Shown here one piece after another: positions 14,673-21,515 of a stretch of DNA of 21,515 nucleotides (position 1 is the stretch's first letter; each line of letters starts with the position of its first letter). The stretch covers positions 1-21,515 of the forward strand of contig CAYMWF010000081.1 in NCBI GenBank assembly GCA_964394085.1, written 5' to 3'. The DNA comes from CAYMWF01 sp964394085 [NCBI: uncultured Gemmatimonadota bacterium] (GTDB lineage Bacteria; GCA-2686955; CAYMWF01). The position numbers and the translations under genes were made by a program. Below the pieces are notes generated by a model. It did not search any database. It had not been told where the DNA came from and saw only the letters and a program-made list of their open reading frames with translations.

Positions 14673-15914
14673 ATGTCAAAATTCCTCATAATATGTATCG
14701 CACTCTGTCTCTTCTCCGCCGCCGCCGTCGCACAGGTCGAATACGAACCCGAAGGAGCGCCCCTGCCATCCTACGCGAAGAGGATCGAACTCGATCGCGG
14801 AGGCGACCTCGCTCCTCTTCCCATCGAGAAATCCGGCAGGGATCTTCCAGCGATCATGCTGACCGGGTACTGGCCGCCCACCAACGAGATGCTGCGAAGG
14901 TTCAGCACCGATCCGGAACAGAACCCGGACGGCTGGATCGGCGGAAACTGGGAAGGCAGGGGCTACGACATCTACTCGTTCTTCCCTGAATTCCCGCACG
15001 GACTGGGCAAGGGCGAGGGCGACTTCGAGGTGGACTACCAGGATACGTCCGAGGATTTCTGGCTGATTACGAGCCAGATCAACCCGGTCGCCATCATCAC
15101 CTTCGGCAGGGCTTACGCGAACCACGACTGGGAGCTGGAATGGCGCAACCGGAACCTCCAGGCAAACCAGTGGGGTCTCGACTACGAGAGCCCTTACAGA
15201 CCGACGCCCGCTCCTCCGGACGGCACTGTGGACGCCGGATACATCCGCTACTCATCCCTTCCTATCGAGCGGATCACCAACGCGGTCAACGAAGCGGGCA
15301 TAAACGTCGATGCTTTCGGCGACTATACCGGCAACTCGGGCGGTTTTCTCTGCGAGTTCGTGGGCTACCACGCGTCCTGGTATCACAACGAGCACAAACA
15401 TCCTGAAGATCCATGGCAGGATCTGGCCGGCGGTCACATCCACGTGGGAAGCGAAATCAGCCTCGAAGACGCCGAAACGGCGACCAAGGCGACCGTTCGC
15501 GCGTTGATCGACTGCCTGCAGGACGTTCTCGTGGTTAACGACCGGGTGATCCGGGAGAGCGAGGGAGGCGAGATCTCCTTCACCCTCGATGCCGGTGCAG
15601 GCAACGCCGACCGGAACTACTTCCTGCTCGGGAGCCTGTCGGGCACCGAGCCGGGTATCCCGCTGCCCGGAGGGCACGTCGTCCTGCCGCTGAACCGCGA
15701 TTTCTTCACCGATCTCACCTACAATTATGCGAACACGCGGTTCTTCCGGGATTTCGACGGAATCCTCGACGGCTCAGGACTCTCCTCGGCCCTGCTCGAT
15801 ACGAACGGTCCGCTCTCCGGCGGATATGCGGGCGAGACCCTGCACTTCGCCTACATGCTGCATCCGCCGTATGATTTCGTGTCGATCCCGGTCGGCATCC
15901 GCGTTGTTCCGTGA
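14673..15914 (+). CDS. Secreted pyroglutamyl-peptidase-like (C15) enzyme with extra C-terminal domain
   Basis: This 413-residue protein has a signal peptide (hydrophobic 4-18, likely cut after AVA at about 20). A C15 peptidase-like core follows at about 58-290: IMLTGYWPP (61-69) resembles the TGFDPF start of the family, LEWRNRN (155-161) aligns with its ERVAIN segment (E156), SGGFLCEFVGY (222-232) carries the likely nucleophile C227, and GGHIHVG (253-259) the likely H257. Normal C15 enzymes are about 210 residues and cytosolic; this one has insertions, is exported, and has a further domain (about 300-413) containing GSLSGTEPGIPLPGG and LHFAYMLHPPYDFVSIPVG. The domain resembles beta-rich C-terminal modules I recall from Planctomycetota-like secreted proteins. 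GGGAG precedes the ATG. MutY starts 22 bp after the stop. Third positions are G/C-rich, unlike mutY. Confidence 0.75.
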   Translation: MSKFLIICIALCLFSAAAVAQVEYEPEGAPLPSYAKRIELDRGGDLAPLPIEKSGRDLPAIMLTGYWPPTNEMLRRFSTDPEQNPDGWIGGNWEGRGYDIYSFFPEFPHGLGKGEGDFEVDYQDTSEDFWLITSQINPVAIITFGRAYANHDWELEWRNRNLQANQWGLDYESPYRPTPAPPDGTVDAGYIRYSSLPIERITNAVNEAGINVDAFGDYTGNSGGFLCEFVGYHASWYHNEHKHPEDPWQDLAGGHIHVGSEISLEDAETATKATVRALIDCLQDVLVVNDRVIRESEGGEISFTLDAGAGNADRNYFLLGSLSGTEPGIPLPGGHVVLPLNRDFFTDLTYNYANTRFFRDFDGILDGSGLSSALLDTNGPLSGGYAGETLHFAYMLHPPYDFVSIPVGIRVVP

Positions 15915-15936
15915 CTCAAGCCGGAAACAGGGTACA

Positions 15937-17022
15937 TTGCAGGAAAAAATTCAACAGTTTCAAAAACAGCTCTTCGACTGGTATGAGGATCACCGCAGAC
16001 AGCTGCCCTGGCGTGAGACGTCCGATCCCTACTGCATCTGGGTATCGGAAGTGATGCTCCAGCAGACCCGCGTCAAGACCGTCGTCCCCTATTATGCGAA
16101 ATTTCTGCGCCGTTTCCCCGGTGTCCGTCATCTGGCAGGGGCGGAACAACAGGCTGTGCTCAAGCTATGGGAGGGATTAGGGTATTACGGCAGAGCCCGC
16201 AACCTGCACAGGGCCGCCGGGATCGTAGTGGATCGGTATGGCGGAGACCTGCCGAACGATATCCGGTTGTTTCGAGACCTGCCCGGAGTAGGCGAATACA
16301 TCGCTTCGGCCGTCATGAGTTTTGCGTTCGGGCAACCCTGTGCCGCGGTTGACGGGAATATGAAGCGGGTTCTGGCCAGGTTGAACAGAATTCCCGAGCC
16401 GGTCAATGGATCCGGGTCGGGTAAAATCTTCAAAGCCGCCGCCGAAAGACTTCTTGCCGAAGATGCTTCCGCAGCATTTAATCAGGCGATGATGGATCTG
16501 GGGTCGGTTGTTTGCACGCCAGGAAGCCCGGACTGCGGCAACTGCCCTCTAAGGGAATTTTGTGAGGGATTTGAAACCGGCGATGCCGGTCGGTACCCCA
16601 GGCGGATTAAAAAACCCGCAACACCGCTGTTTCACATCGCTGCGGGTGTCATACAAAAAGGCCGGAAAGTCCTCATCACCAGGAGAAAAACCGAGGGGTT
16701 GCTCGGGGGGCTCTGGGAGTTCCCGGGAGGCAAGGTTAAATCCAACGAAACCGCTGAGACCGCCTGCGTCAGAGAGATCAGGGAAGAGGTGAATCTCGAG
16801 GTGCGGGCGGTGGAGCATGTCACACGTGTAAGGCACGCCTATTCGCATTTCAAAATCATCATGGATGTCTATCGCTGCAGGTATCTGGAAGGAAGAATCC
16901 GTCTGAACGGGCCGGCAGACTTCCGGTGGATAAGACTCAGCGAAACCGATGATTATCCCTTTCCGGGCGCGAATCGCAAATTTATTCCCCTGTTGAAGGA
17001 GCGAATGAAAGACTCTTTTTAG
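15937..17022 (+). CDS. mutY: A/G-specific adenine DNA glycosylase MutY
   Basis: MutY removes adenine mispaired with 8-oxoguanine or guanine. The 361-residue protein has catalytic E38 in WVSEVMLQQTR, helix-hairpin-helix LPGVGEYIASAV (115-126), catalytic D139 in AVDGNMKRVLAR, and the 4Fe-4S ligands C193, C200, C203 and C209 (C-X6-C-X2-C-X5-C). It also has the C-terminal NUDIX-like domain, with GGKVKSNETAETACVREIREE close to a full NUDIX box. The numbering fits E. coli MutY (E37, D138, C192) within one residue, so the N-terminus is complete and begins at the TTG at 15937. No in-frame ATG or GTG exists between the previous stop and E38; CAGGG lies just before the TTG. The gene is co-oriented with, and 22 bp after, the C15 peptidase gene. 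Codon use is less G/C-biased than that neighbour's. Confidence 0.95.
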   Translation: MQEKIQQFQKQLFDWYEDHRRQLPWRETSDPYCIWVSEVMLQQTRVKTVVPYYAKFLRRFPGVRHLAGAEQQAVLKLWEGLGYYGRARNLHRAAGIVVDRYGGDLPNDIRLFRDLPGVGEYIASAVMSFAFGQPCAAVDGNMKRVLARLNRIPEPVNGSGSGKIFKAAAERLLAEDASAAFNQAMMDLGSVVCTPGSPDCGNCPLREFCEGFETGDAGRYPRRIKKPATPLFHIAAGVIQKGRKVLITRRKTEGLLGGLWEFPGGKVKSNETAETACVREIREEVNLEVRAVEHVTRVRHAYSHFKIIMDVYRCRYLEGRIRLNGPADFRWIRLSETDDYPFPGANRKFIPLLKERMKDSF

Positions 17023-17152
17023 CCGGGTGTCACCAATGCCGCCAAGCCGTTGATATCGACAATTCGGTGTGTATCCTGGATCTTCCTTCCTGCAAAACAG
17101 CCGGCTGAATCCAACGGCATTGAACGCCCATGAAAAAAATGGAGACGCCCCT

Positions 17153-17356
17153 ATGGAAGCAGGAGCAAATGAAAAAATCATCGCCATAGAGCCTGAAGGC
17201 AATATCCGCAAGTGTCCTGTATGCGGATACAATGACGGCTTTCACGTTTCATTTCAGATGGAGGATGACGGAAAAGAGGGAAGCGTTATTCTGATCTGCC
17301 CCGCCTGCCATCAGCAGTTCCGGATGGGATGGACGGTCCGCCTCGAGCGCAGTTGA
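17153..17356 (+). CDS. Small zinc-ribbon protein
   Basis: This 67-residue protein has two cysteine pairs, CPVCG (about 21-25) and CPACH (about 49-53), separated by about 24 residues, which is the pattern of a four-cysteine zinc ribbon. There is no helix-turn-helix or enzyme domain. It probably binds zinc and contacts RNA, DNA or a protein, but the role is not known. I chose the ATG at 17153 over an upstream in-frame ATG at 17069 because GGAG lies 8 bases before it and the extra residues look unrelated. It follows mutY by 130 bp on the same strand and may be transcribed with it. Confidence 0.7.
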   Translation: MEAGANEKIIAIEPEGNIRKCPVCGYNDGFHVSFQMEDDGKEGSVILICPACHQQFRMGWTVRLERS

Positions 17357-17405
17357 CCGACGGGTGCCCGCCCCCCCGGCCGCGACACGGATGGATGAAA
17401 ACGAA

Positions 17406-17428
17406 GCAGCCGGCGGGTCGCCGGCTGC
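17406..17428. terminator. Strong hairpin between convergent genes
   Basis: GCAGCCGGCG/CGCCGGCTGC is a perfect 10-bp stem with a 3-base loop, 49 bases after the zinc-ribbon stop and 70 bases beyond the protease stop. On the minus strand it is followed by TTCGTTTTC, so it fits best as an intrinsic terminator of the leftward protease gene. It could also stop rightward transcription. Confidence 0.55.
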
Positions 17429-17473
17429 CGGAGTGTAGTCAAATTGTATTTTCAGAGCGGAGAACAGCTTAGG

Positions 17474-17493
17474 GTGCGGATCGAGACCCGCAC
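17474..17493. terminator. Second hairpin just after the protease stop
   Basis: GTGCGG/CCGCAC is a 6-bp stem with an 8-base loop, 5 bases after the stop codon of the minus-strand protease. On the plus strand it is followed by TCTTCTT, so it may instead end rightward transcription of the mutY-zinc-ribbon unit. It is weaker than the hairpin at 17406. Confidence 0.35.
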
Positions 17494-17498
17494 TCTTC

Positions 17499-20400
17499 TT
17501 ATTCGATGACTTCGAAGCTGAAGCTGTCCTGTGCGCCGGTGGTTCCCGGAGGGCTCTCGACGACGCCCGTGTACCTGTAGATTCCGAGCGGTGCTATTGC
17601 TGGAACCGGGTGGTTCACGACCTGGCTGATCTCGGCGCCGGGGCCGAGGTTCGTGGTCAGGGGACCGGCCACCGGGTTACCGGGGAAGGCGGACCCGCCG
17701 GGCAGGTAAACATCGCCGTAGACCCGGACGGTCTTTGCGTCCTCCGTCAGGTTGGCTATCGTGTAGGTGACTGAAAGGGTGCCGCCCCGCGGAACCTGGG
17801 TCGCTGCGGGGTCGACTTCGATCCTGACCGATGCCTGGCTGTAGATGATCACGTCATCGATATACCAACCCTCCCCTTTGTCACCCAGCATGCCGGCGCC
17901 GAAACGCCACCGGAGCTTGATGTTTCCGGAATACCCGGACAGATCGAACATCTGCTGTTCCCAGTCGTGCGCCGCGCCGAAACATGGGGTTCCCTGCGTG
18001 AACGGGCTGCGCAGGTTGAAGAAGGTGGTGTATGGATATCCGCCCTCTGGTTCTATCTGCGTCCAGTTCGAGCCGCCGTCGGTCGAAATTTCAACGATTC
18101 CGCCGTCGTACACGCTCCACTGGTTCACCGCCGAGGTCTCGATCCAGTGCTGGAAGGTCATGACCGAATTCTCGCCCAGGGAGATTGTCGGCGTTTCGAG
18201 GCACGCGTTGACCTGATCGCCGTAATCGCCGCCGCCCGAGCCGCCGCACTTGTAGGACCAGCCGCCTCCCGGCGTGAAGTTGCGGTAATCCTCCATGTGC
18301 CATTCATCAATATATAACAAGCCCTCCTTGTAGTGGTCCCAGCCGGAAGCGCCGTCCTCCATATCCTCGTAGAAGCCTCCGATCACGAGGGATAATTCAC
18401 CCTCGGTGGTGACCCCCTTCGCAGTGGCCGCGGCAAAGTCGATGTAGGCGACGGAGCCGGGAGGGGTTCCGCCGTCGGCGTAAAGCACGAACTCGGTCAG
18501 GGGATCGGCCTCCCCGCCCGCGGCGATGTCCGGATAGAGGGCGGTGTCTTCAACGAGGGTCAGGTAGGCGCTTCCGCTCGATATCATGCCTCCCACGTCC
18601 TCGGCGACGCCCGTGCCGCCGTTCAGAAGCGAGATGCTGAGCAGCGCCGTTTCGCCCGGTTCCAGCTGCCCGTCGCCGTCGCCTCCCTGGGTGTCATCTA
18701 TGTCGAAGGTCCCCATGGCGAGTTCGGGGGCGTGGCCGATCAAGTGCAGGCGGCCGACCCAGGGGCCCTCGCCGTCGGCGCGGAAGGTGATCTCGAAGTC
18801 GAGCACCTCGCCGTCGGGGCAGCCCAGGGAGACATCGAACCCGAACGTTCCGTCGGACCAGGCGGTGCCGCCGGCGGGAACGTCTCCGAAGGTGACCATG
18901 TTCTGGGTAATCGTGACGTACGGGCTCTCGCTGCGCAGGGTGGCGAAAGCGTTCAGGGCCGGGTCGCTGCCGACATTGCCGGCGCGCACCGCGAGGGCGA
19001 TGGTTTCACCGTAATCGATAAGGCCGTCGTTGTTCCCGGCGGAATCGTCGACGAGTGTATCATCCAGGATGAGCCAGGGACCCTCCGGTGTGATGACCTG
19101 GATGCCGTCCTCGAGGGGAAGCCCGTTATGGCCGGTGATCGTGATGGCCATCTCCCCCGGGGAGGATGGATCCACCGGGATCGAGACGCTGCCTGTAAGG
19201 TCGGTGAATCCGTAGGCCATGAACTGCCCTTCCATGGCGAGGCAGACCCTGGCGCCCACGGCGGCTTGGCCGTTCAGCATCACGTTCACGTCTACATTCT
19301 GGGAGCCTATCGGGATGGCGGAAGGATAATCGGCGATGAAGGCCGTCGGGCGGAGCGACCAGATATCGGTCGCGGGATCGCCCAGCCACAGGTAGGTCTT
19401 GATGTTGAAATCGCCCCAGCTGCCCTCTCCGTGGACCCAGACATTCGCCCAGTTCTCGGCGTAGCCTATAGTGGTGATGCCCTGGTCGTAGACCGCCTTG
19501 AACAGGCACTTGTCGAAGACGTGGTTCGGCGAGGTGTAAGAGGGTTCCCAGGCCGAAAGGTAGGCGACGGCCGCGTAATCGGCCTTCATGAAGATTTCGG
19601 CCAGGCAGTCGTTGCTGTAGCCGAGGTCGGCGTTCAGGCAGCAGATGCCGAAAGCGACGAAAAGCTCGTCGGCGTTGAGCATCTGGTCTACGTGGGTCTT
19701 GGTGAGAGAGCCGCCCGAACCCCAGCTCGACCAGGTCGTCGAGGAGCCGTGACCCCGGTAGTTGACGATGCCGCGGCCCTGGTTCACCGCGGCGATGACG
19801 TCGCTGTTGCCCTCGCCTTCGCCGCCGTAGGCCGTGTCGAAGATCGGGTCCTGTATGGCATAGTCGTACGTCCTTATCTCTTCGCAGCAGCCCGTGTATT
19901 TGCCCGGATACTGCTCCGAGTGGGCGCACAGGATATTCTTTTCAGCCCAGTTGGATGATGTGGCCGGAGTCTTCAGGTAGTTCATGATCTTGCCAACCTG
20001 GTGGGCCAGCTCGGTGGTGTTTCTGAAGGTGATGCGGCCGATGGCCAGGTCGGCCAGGTAGTCGGAGCCGCCGCCGGGGTCGACGCAGGAATACCAGGAG
20101 TCGGAGTATGTGTCGCCCCAGTTGTAGGCGGGTATATCGGTGATATCACCTACGAAGAGCACGTATTCGAGGCCGTCCGAGAAGTAGAGGTCGGAGATGT
20201 AGTTCTTTATGGCCGACGAGTTGGCGCCGATGTCGTCCACCGAAACGATGCTCAGCGGATAACCCATCTTCTCGCGCCAGTCGGCGAGGGGGGCGAAGTA
20301 GCCGTAGTACGCGGGCTTGGAAATGATGAGATACTTGATGTCCTGCTGGTCGAAGCTGTCGCTGCCGGCGTTCAGTTTGTCGTAGTTGCATACGGAGCTC

Positions 20401-21071
20401 CGGTAGTATCTGTCCATCTGGGGCGAAATATAGTGACCCGCGGGAATCACCCGCCCGGCGGCGACGGCGCCGGATTCGATCAGCCGGATCCGGAGCCTGG
20501 TGGCGATTCGCGCCGTGCCGGTGACCGGGTTGTACTGGACCGGCCGGATCTCGAGCCTGGATGCCGCGATGTCTCTCATGACGAGGGGAGGTGTGGTCGA
20601 GGCCATGGTTCCGGGATAGAACTCGTCCGTCGAATAGACCGCCCGGTCGATTTCGAATACCGGATCTTCACCTTCGAAGGGGGAGGCGAGTTTCGGGAAT
20701 ATCCGCAGGTTCTCGAGGGTGATGAATTCCGATTCGAGCACTTCGACCTCGGGAGTCAGCCCGTGGAAAAGCCCCACCATCCGCCGGATCACCGGCAGCG
20801 CCGGGGCGCCGGTCCGCAGGGTGGTCTCGGCGCCCGGGAGCACCAGGACGTCGAAAATGTCGAGATGGCCGGCCCCGCTCCTCTGGTGATGTTGAATCCC
20901 GGGCAGGTTGACCTCCACGATGGTTCCGGATTCGTCGCTCGCGATAACCTCGAAACCGGGTTCCGCAACCCCGGGATCCACGGCTGAGAAAGGAATCCAG
21001 GCGGGGAAAGCGACACTCGCGCACAGAATCGTCAGGACCAGTGTCAGCAGATACTTCGAACGGCTTTTCAT
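17499..21071 (-). CDS. Secreted gingipain-like cysteine protease (C25) with adhesin-type C-terminus
   Basis: This 1190-residue exported protein starts with a signal peptide (KYLLTLVLTILCASVAFP, 6-23). A propeptide-like region extends to about 240, then a C25 protease domain at about 244-575. The latter shows LEYVLFVGDITDIPAY (301-316), SDYLADLAIGRI (336-347), the likely catalytic histidine H441 in NYRGHGSS and cysteine C477 or C478 in FGICCLNADLGY. After this come two Ca-binding-like, Ig-fold repeats with similar openings (NNDGLIDYGETIALAV near 684 and GDGDGQLEPGETALLS near 800), a MAM/immune-inhibitor-like domain (about 905-1075, ending GEGWYIDDVII) and a final Ig-like domain. I see no type IX secretion sorting domain. 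GAGGAG lies 6 bases before the ATG at 21071. It probably degrades extracellular protein. Confidence 0.85.
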   Translation of the reverse strand: MKSRSKYLLTLVLTILCASVAFPAWIPFSAVDPGVAEPGFEVIASDESGTIVEVNLPGIQHHQRSGAGHLDIFDVLVLPGAETTLRTGAPALPVIRRMVGLFHGLTPEVEVLESEFITLENLRIFPKLASPFEGEDPVFEIDRAVYSTDEFYPGTMASTTPPLVMRDIAASRLEIRPVQYNPVTGTARIATRLRIRLIESGAVAAGRVIPAGHYISPQMDRYYRSSVCNYDKLNAGSDSFDQQDIKYLIISKPAYYGYFAPLADWREKMGYPLSIVSVDDIGANSSAIKNYISDLYFSDGLEYVLFVGDITDIPAYNWGDTYSDSWYSCVDPGGGSDYLADLAIGRITFRNTTELAHQVGKIMNYLKTPATSSNWAEKNILCAHSEQYPGKYTGCCEEIRTYDYAIQDPIFDTAYGGEGEGNSDVIAAVNQGRGIVNYRGHGSSTTWSSWGSGGSLTKTHVDQMLNADELFVAFGICCLNADLGYSNDCLAEIFMKADYAAVAYLSAWEPSYTSPNHVFDKCLFKAVYDQGITTIGYAENWANVWVHGEGSWGDFNIKTYLWLGDPATDIWSLRPTAFIADYPSAIPIGSQNVDVNVMLNGQAAVGARVCLAMEGQFMAYGFTDLTGSVSIPVDPSSPGEMAITITGHNGLPLEDGIQVITPEGPWLILDDTLVDDSAGNNDGLIDYGETIALAVRAGNVGSDPALNAFATLRSESPYVTITQNMVTFGDVPAGGTAWSDGTFGFDVSLGCPDGEVLDFEITFRADGEGPWVGRLHLIGHAPELAMGTFDIDDTQGGDGDGQLEPGETALLSISLLNGGTGVAEDVGGMISSGSAYLTLVEDTALYPDIAAGGEADPLTEFVLYADGGTPPGSVAYIDFAAATAKGVTTEGELSLVIGGFYEDMEDGASGWDHYKEGLLYIDEWHMEDYRNFTPGGGWSYKCGGSGGGDYGDQVNACLETPTISLGENSVMTFQHWIETSAVNQWSVYDGGIVEISTDGGSNWTQIEPEGGYPYTTFFNLRSPFTQGTPCFGAAHDWEQQMFDLSGYSGNIKLRWRFGAGMLGDKGEGWYIDDVIIYSQASVRIEVDPAATQVPRGGTLSVTYTIANLTEDAKTVRVYGDVYLPGGSAFPGNPVAGPLTTNLGPGAEISQVVNHPVPAIAPLGIYRYTGVVESPPGTTGAQDSFSFEVIE

Positions 21072-21235
21072 TTCAGGCTCCTCTTATGACTCGATATTCG
21101 ACTGCAACTCTTCTGATAAAAAGTAACGCAACAGCAGTAAAGTTTAACCTTTTTTTCTATAAACGGGTAATACTTTCCGAAGGATAAGCATCCGCAGCCC
21201 CGTCTTATCTGCTGAACTAATGCGATTTTCCGAAT
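21072..21235. other. Protease gene leader region
   Basis: This 164-bp stretch between the protease start and the repeat array is A/T-rich from about 21110 to 21170 and should hold the protease promoter. I could not pick a convincing -35/-10 pair. At 21200-21222 a degenerate partial repeat unit (CTGAACTA) resembles the end of the later units. Confidence 0.35.
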
Positions 21236-21499
21236 CCGGGCTCCATCGCGGCGATTTCCGGTTTTTTTGCCCCGGAGTTTTCTCCATGTGGGGAAAATTC
21301 AGCCGAAGATCGGTTTCCCTTTTCCGGGCTCCACCATGACCTCCGACAGTATTTTCGCCTGGGGCTTATCCCCATTTGGGGAAAGTCCAGCTGCAGATCA
21401 GTATTCCGATTCCGGGTTCTACTGTTGAATTAGCCCGGCGTTCCCGCCCCGGCTTTTCTCCACGTGGGGAAAATTCAGATTCTGAACTATTGTCGATGC
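21236..21499. repeat. Imperfect 88-bp tandem repeat array with palindromes
   Basis: Three units start with CCGGG at 21236, 21324 and 21412, exactly 88 bp apart. Each contains a palindrome at the same offset: 21278-21297 (TTTTCTCCA/TGGGGAAAA), 21366-21385 (TCCCCA/TGGGGA core) and 21454-21473 (TTTTCTCCAC/GTGGGGAAAA). The first 8-10 bases and the palindrome are well conserved; the about 20 bases between them vary. A degenerate partial unit precedes the array, and it may continue past the window end. The array lies upstream of the C25 protease gene. Confidence 0.8.
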
Positions 21500-21515
21500 T
21501 GAAATAACGTGTTGT

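Noticed and set aside
15727-15936. N-terminal extension of MutY up to an ATG at 15727
   Set aside because: The extra 70 residues are an out-of-frame reading of the C15 peptidase gene, and MutY numbering fits a start at the TTG.
18732-20987. Long open frames on the plus strand (408 and 328 residues) opposite the C25 protease
   Set aside because: Both are antisense shadows of a G/C-rich gene; their translations are rich in G, V, D and R and lack known motifs.
21236-21499. CRISPR array
   Set aside because: Units are contiguous, imperfect and 88 bp long with no unique spacers of constant length between identical repeats, and no cas gene is nearby.

Overview
The window looks like chromosomal DNA from a Gram-negative anaerobe of the Desulfobacterota type (an uncultured Desulfobacterales-like organism is my best guess). 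The guess rests on gene content: a TauE/SafE-type sulfite/organosulfonate exporter beside a histidine kinase, three stand-alone receivers, an NtrC-class regulator and a phosphoenolpyruvate-synthase-like protein, plus MutY followed by a small zinc ribbon. Three other genes (the sulfotransferase and two secreted peptidases) have a stronger G/C bias at third codon positions. The peptidases also have an architecture I associate with Krumholzibacteriota/Eisenbacteria/Planctomycetota-like bacteria, so the window reads as a mosaic. This assignment is from memory of families, not from a search.

Layout. 1-342: non-coding, with a degenerate repeat. 343-1356 (+): PAPS-type sulfotransferase. 1602-10945 (all on the minus strand, read right to left): NtrC-like regulator, a 261-bp gap with paired hairpins, then a tightly packed run of histidine kinase, three single-domain receivers, TauE/SafE exporter, a two-helix membrane protein and a PEP/pyruvate-binding protein. 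10946-11817: gene-poor decayed DNA with an alpha/beta-hydrolase tail and another repeat copy. 11818-14373 (+): a large protein with a divergent protein-kinase-like N-terminus and a multi-pass membrane C-terminus, function unknown. 14374-14672: non-coding, with a third repeat copy and a possible promoter. 14673-17356 (+): secreted pyroglutamyl-peptidase-like enzyme, MutY (TTG start) and a zinc ribbon. 17499-21071 (-): a 1190-residue secreted gingipain-like (C25) protease. 21236-21499: imperfect 88-bp tandem repeats with palindromes, upstream of the protease gene.

How the genes may work together. The minus-strand run reads as a sensory and transport unit. A Cache-type sensor kinase could phosphorylate three free receivers and an enhancer-binding regulator, and the exporter, its small membrane partner and the PEP-swivel protein would be output or targets. 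The kinase-to-exporter part is held together by overlaps of 4-14 bp and gaps of 2-16 bp. The most unusual items are the kinase-like membrane protein, the receiver-rich exporter unit with its PEP protein lacking a TIM barrel, the 88-bp palindromic array, and a repeat family with copies near the sulfotransferase, in the decayed region and just before the C15 peptidase gene.
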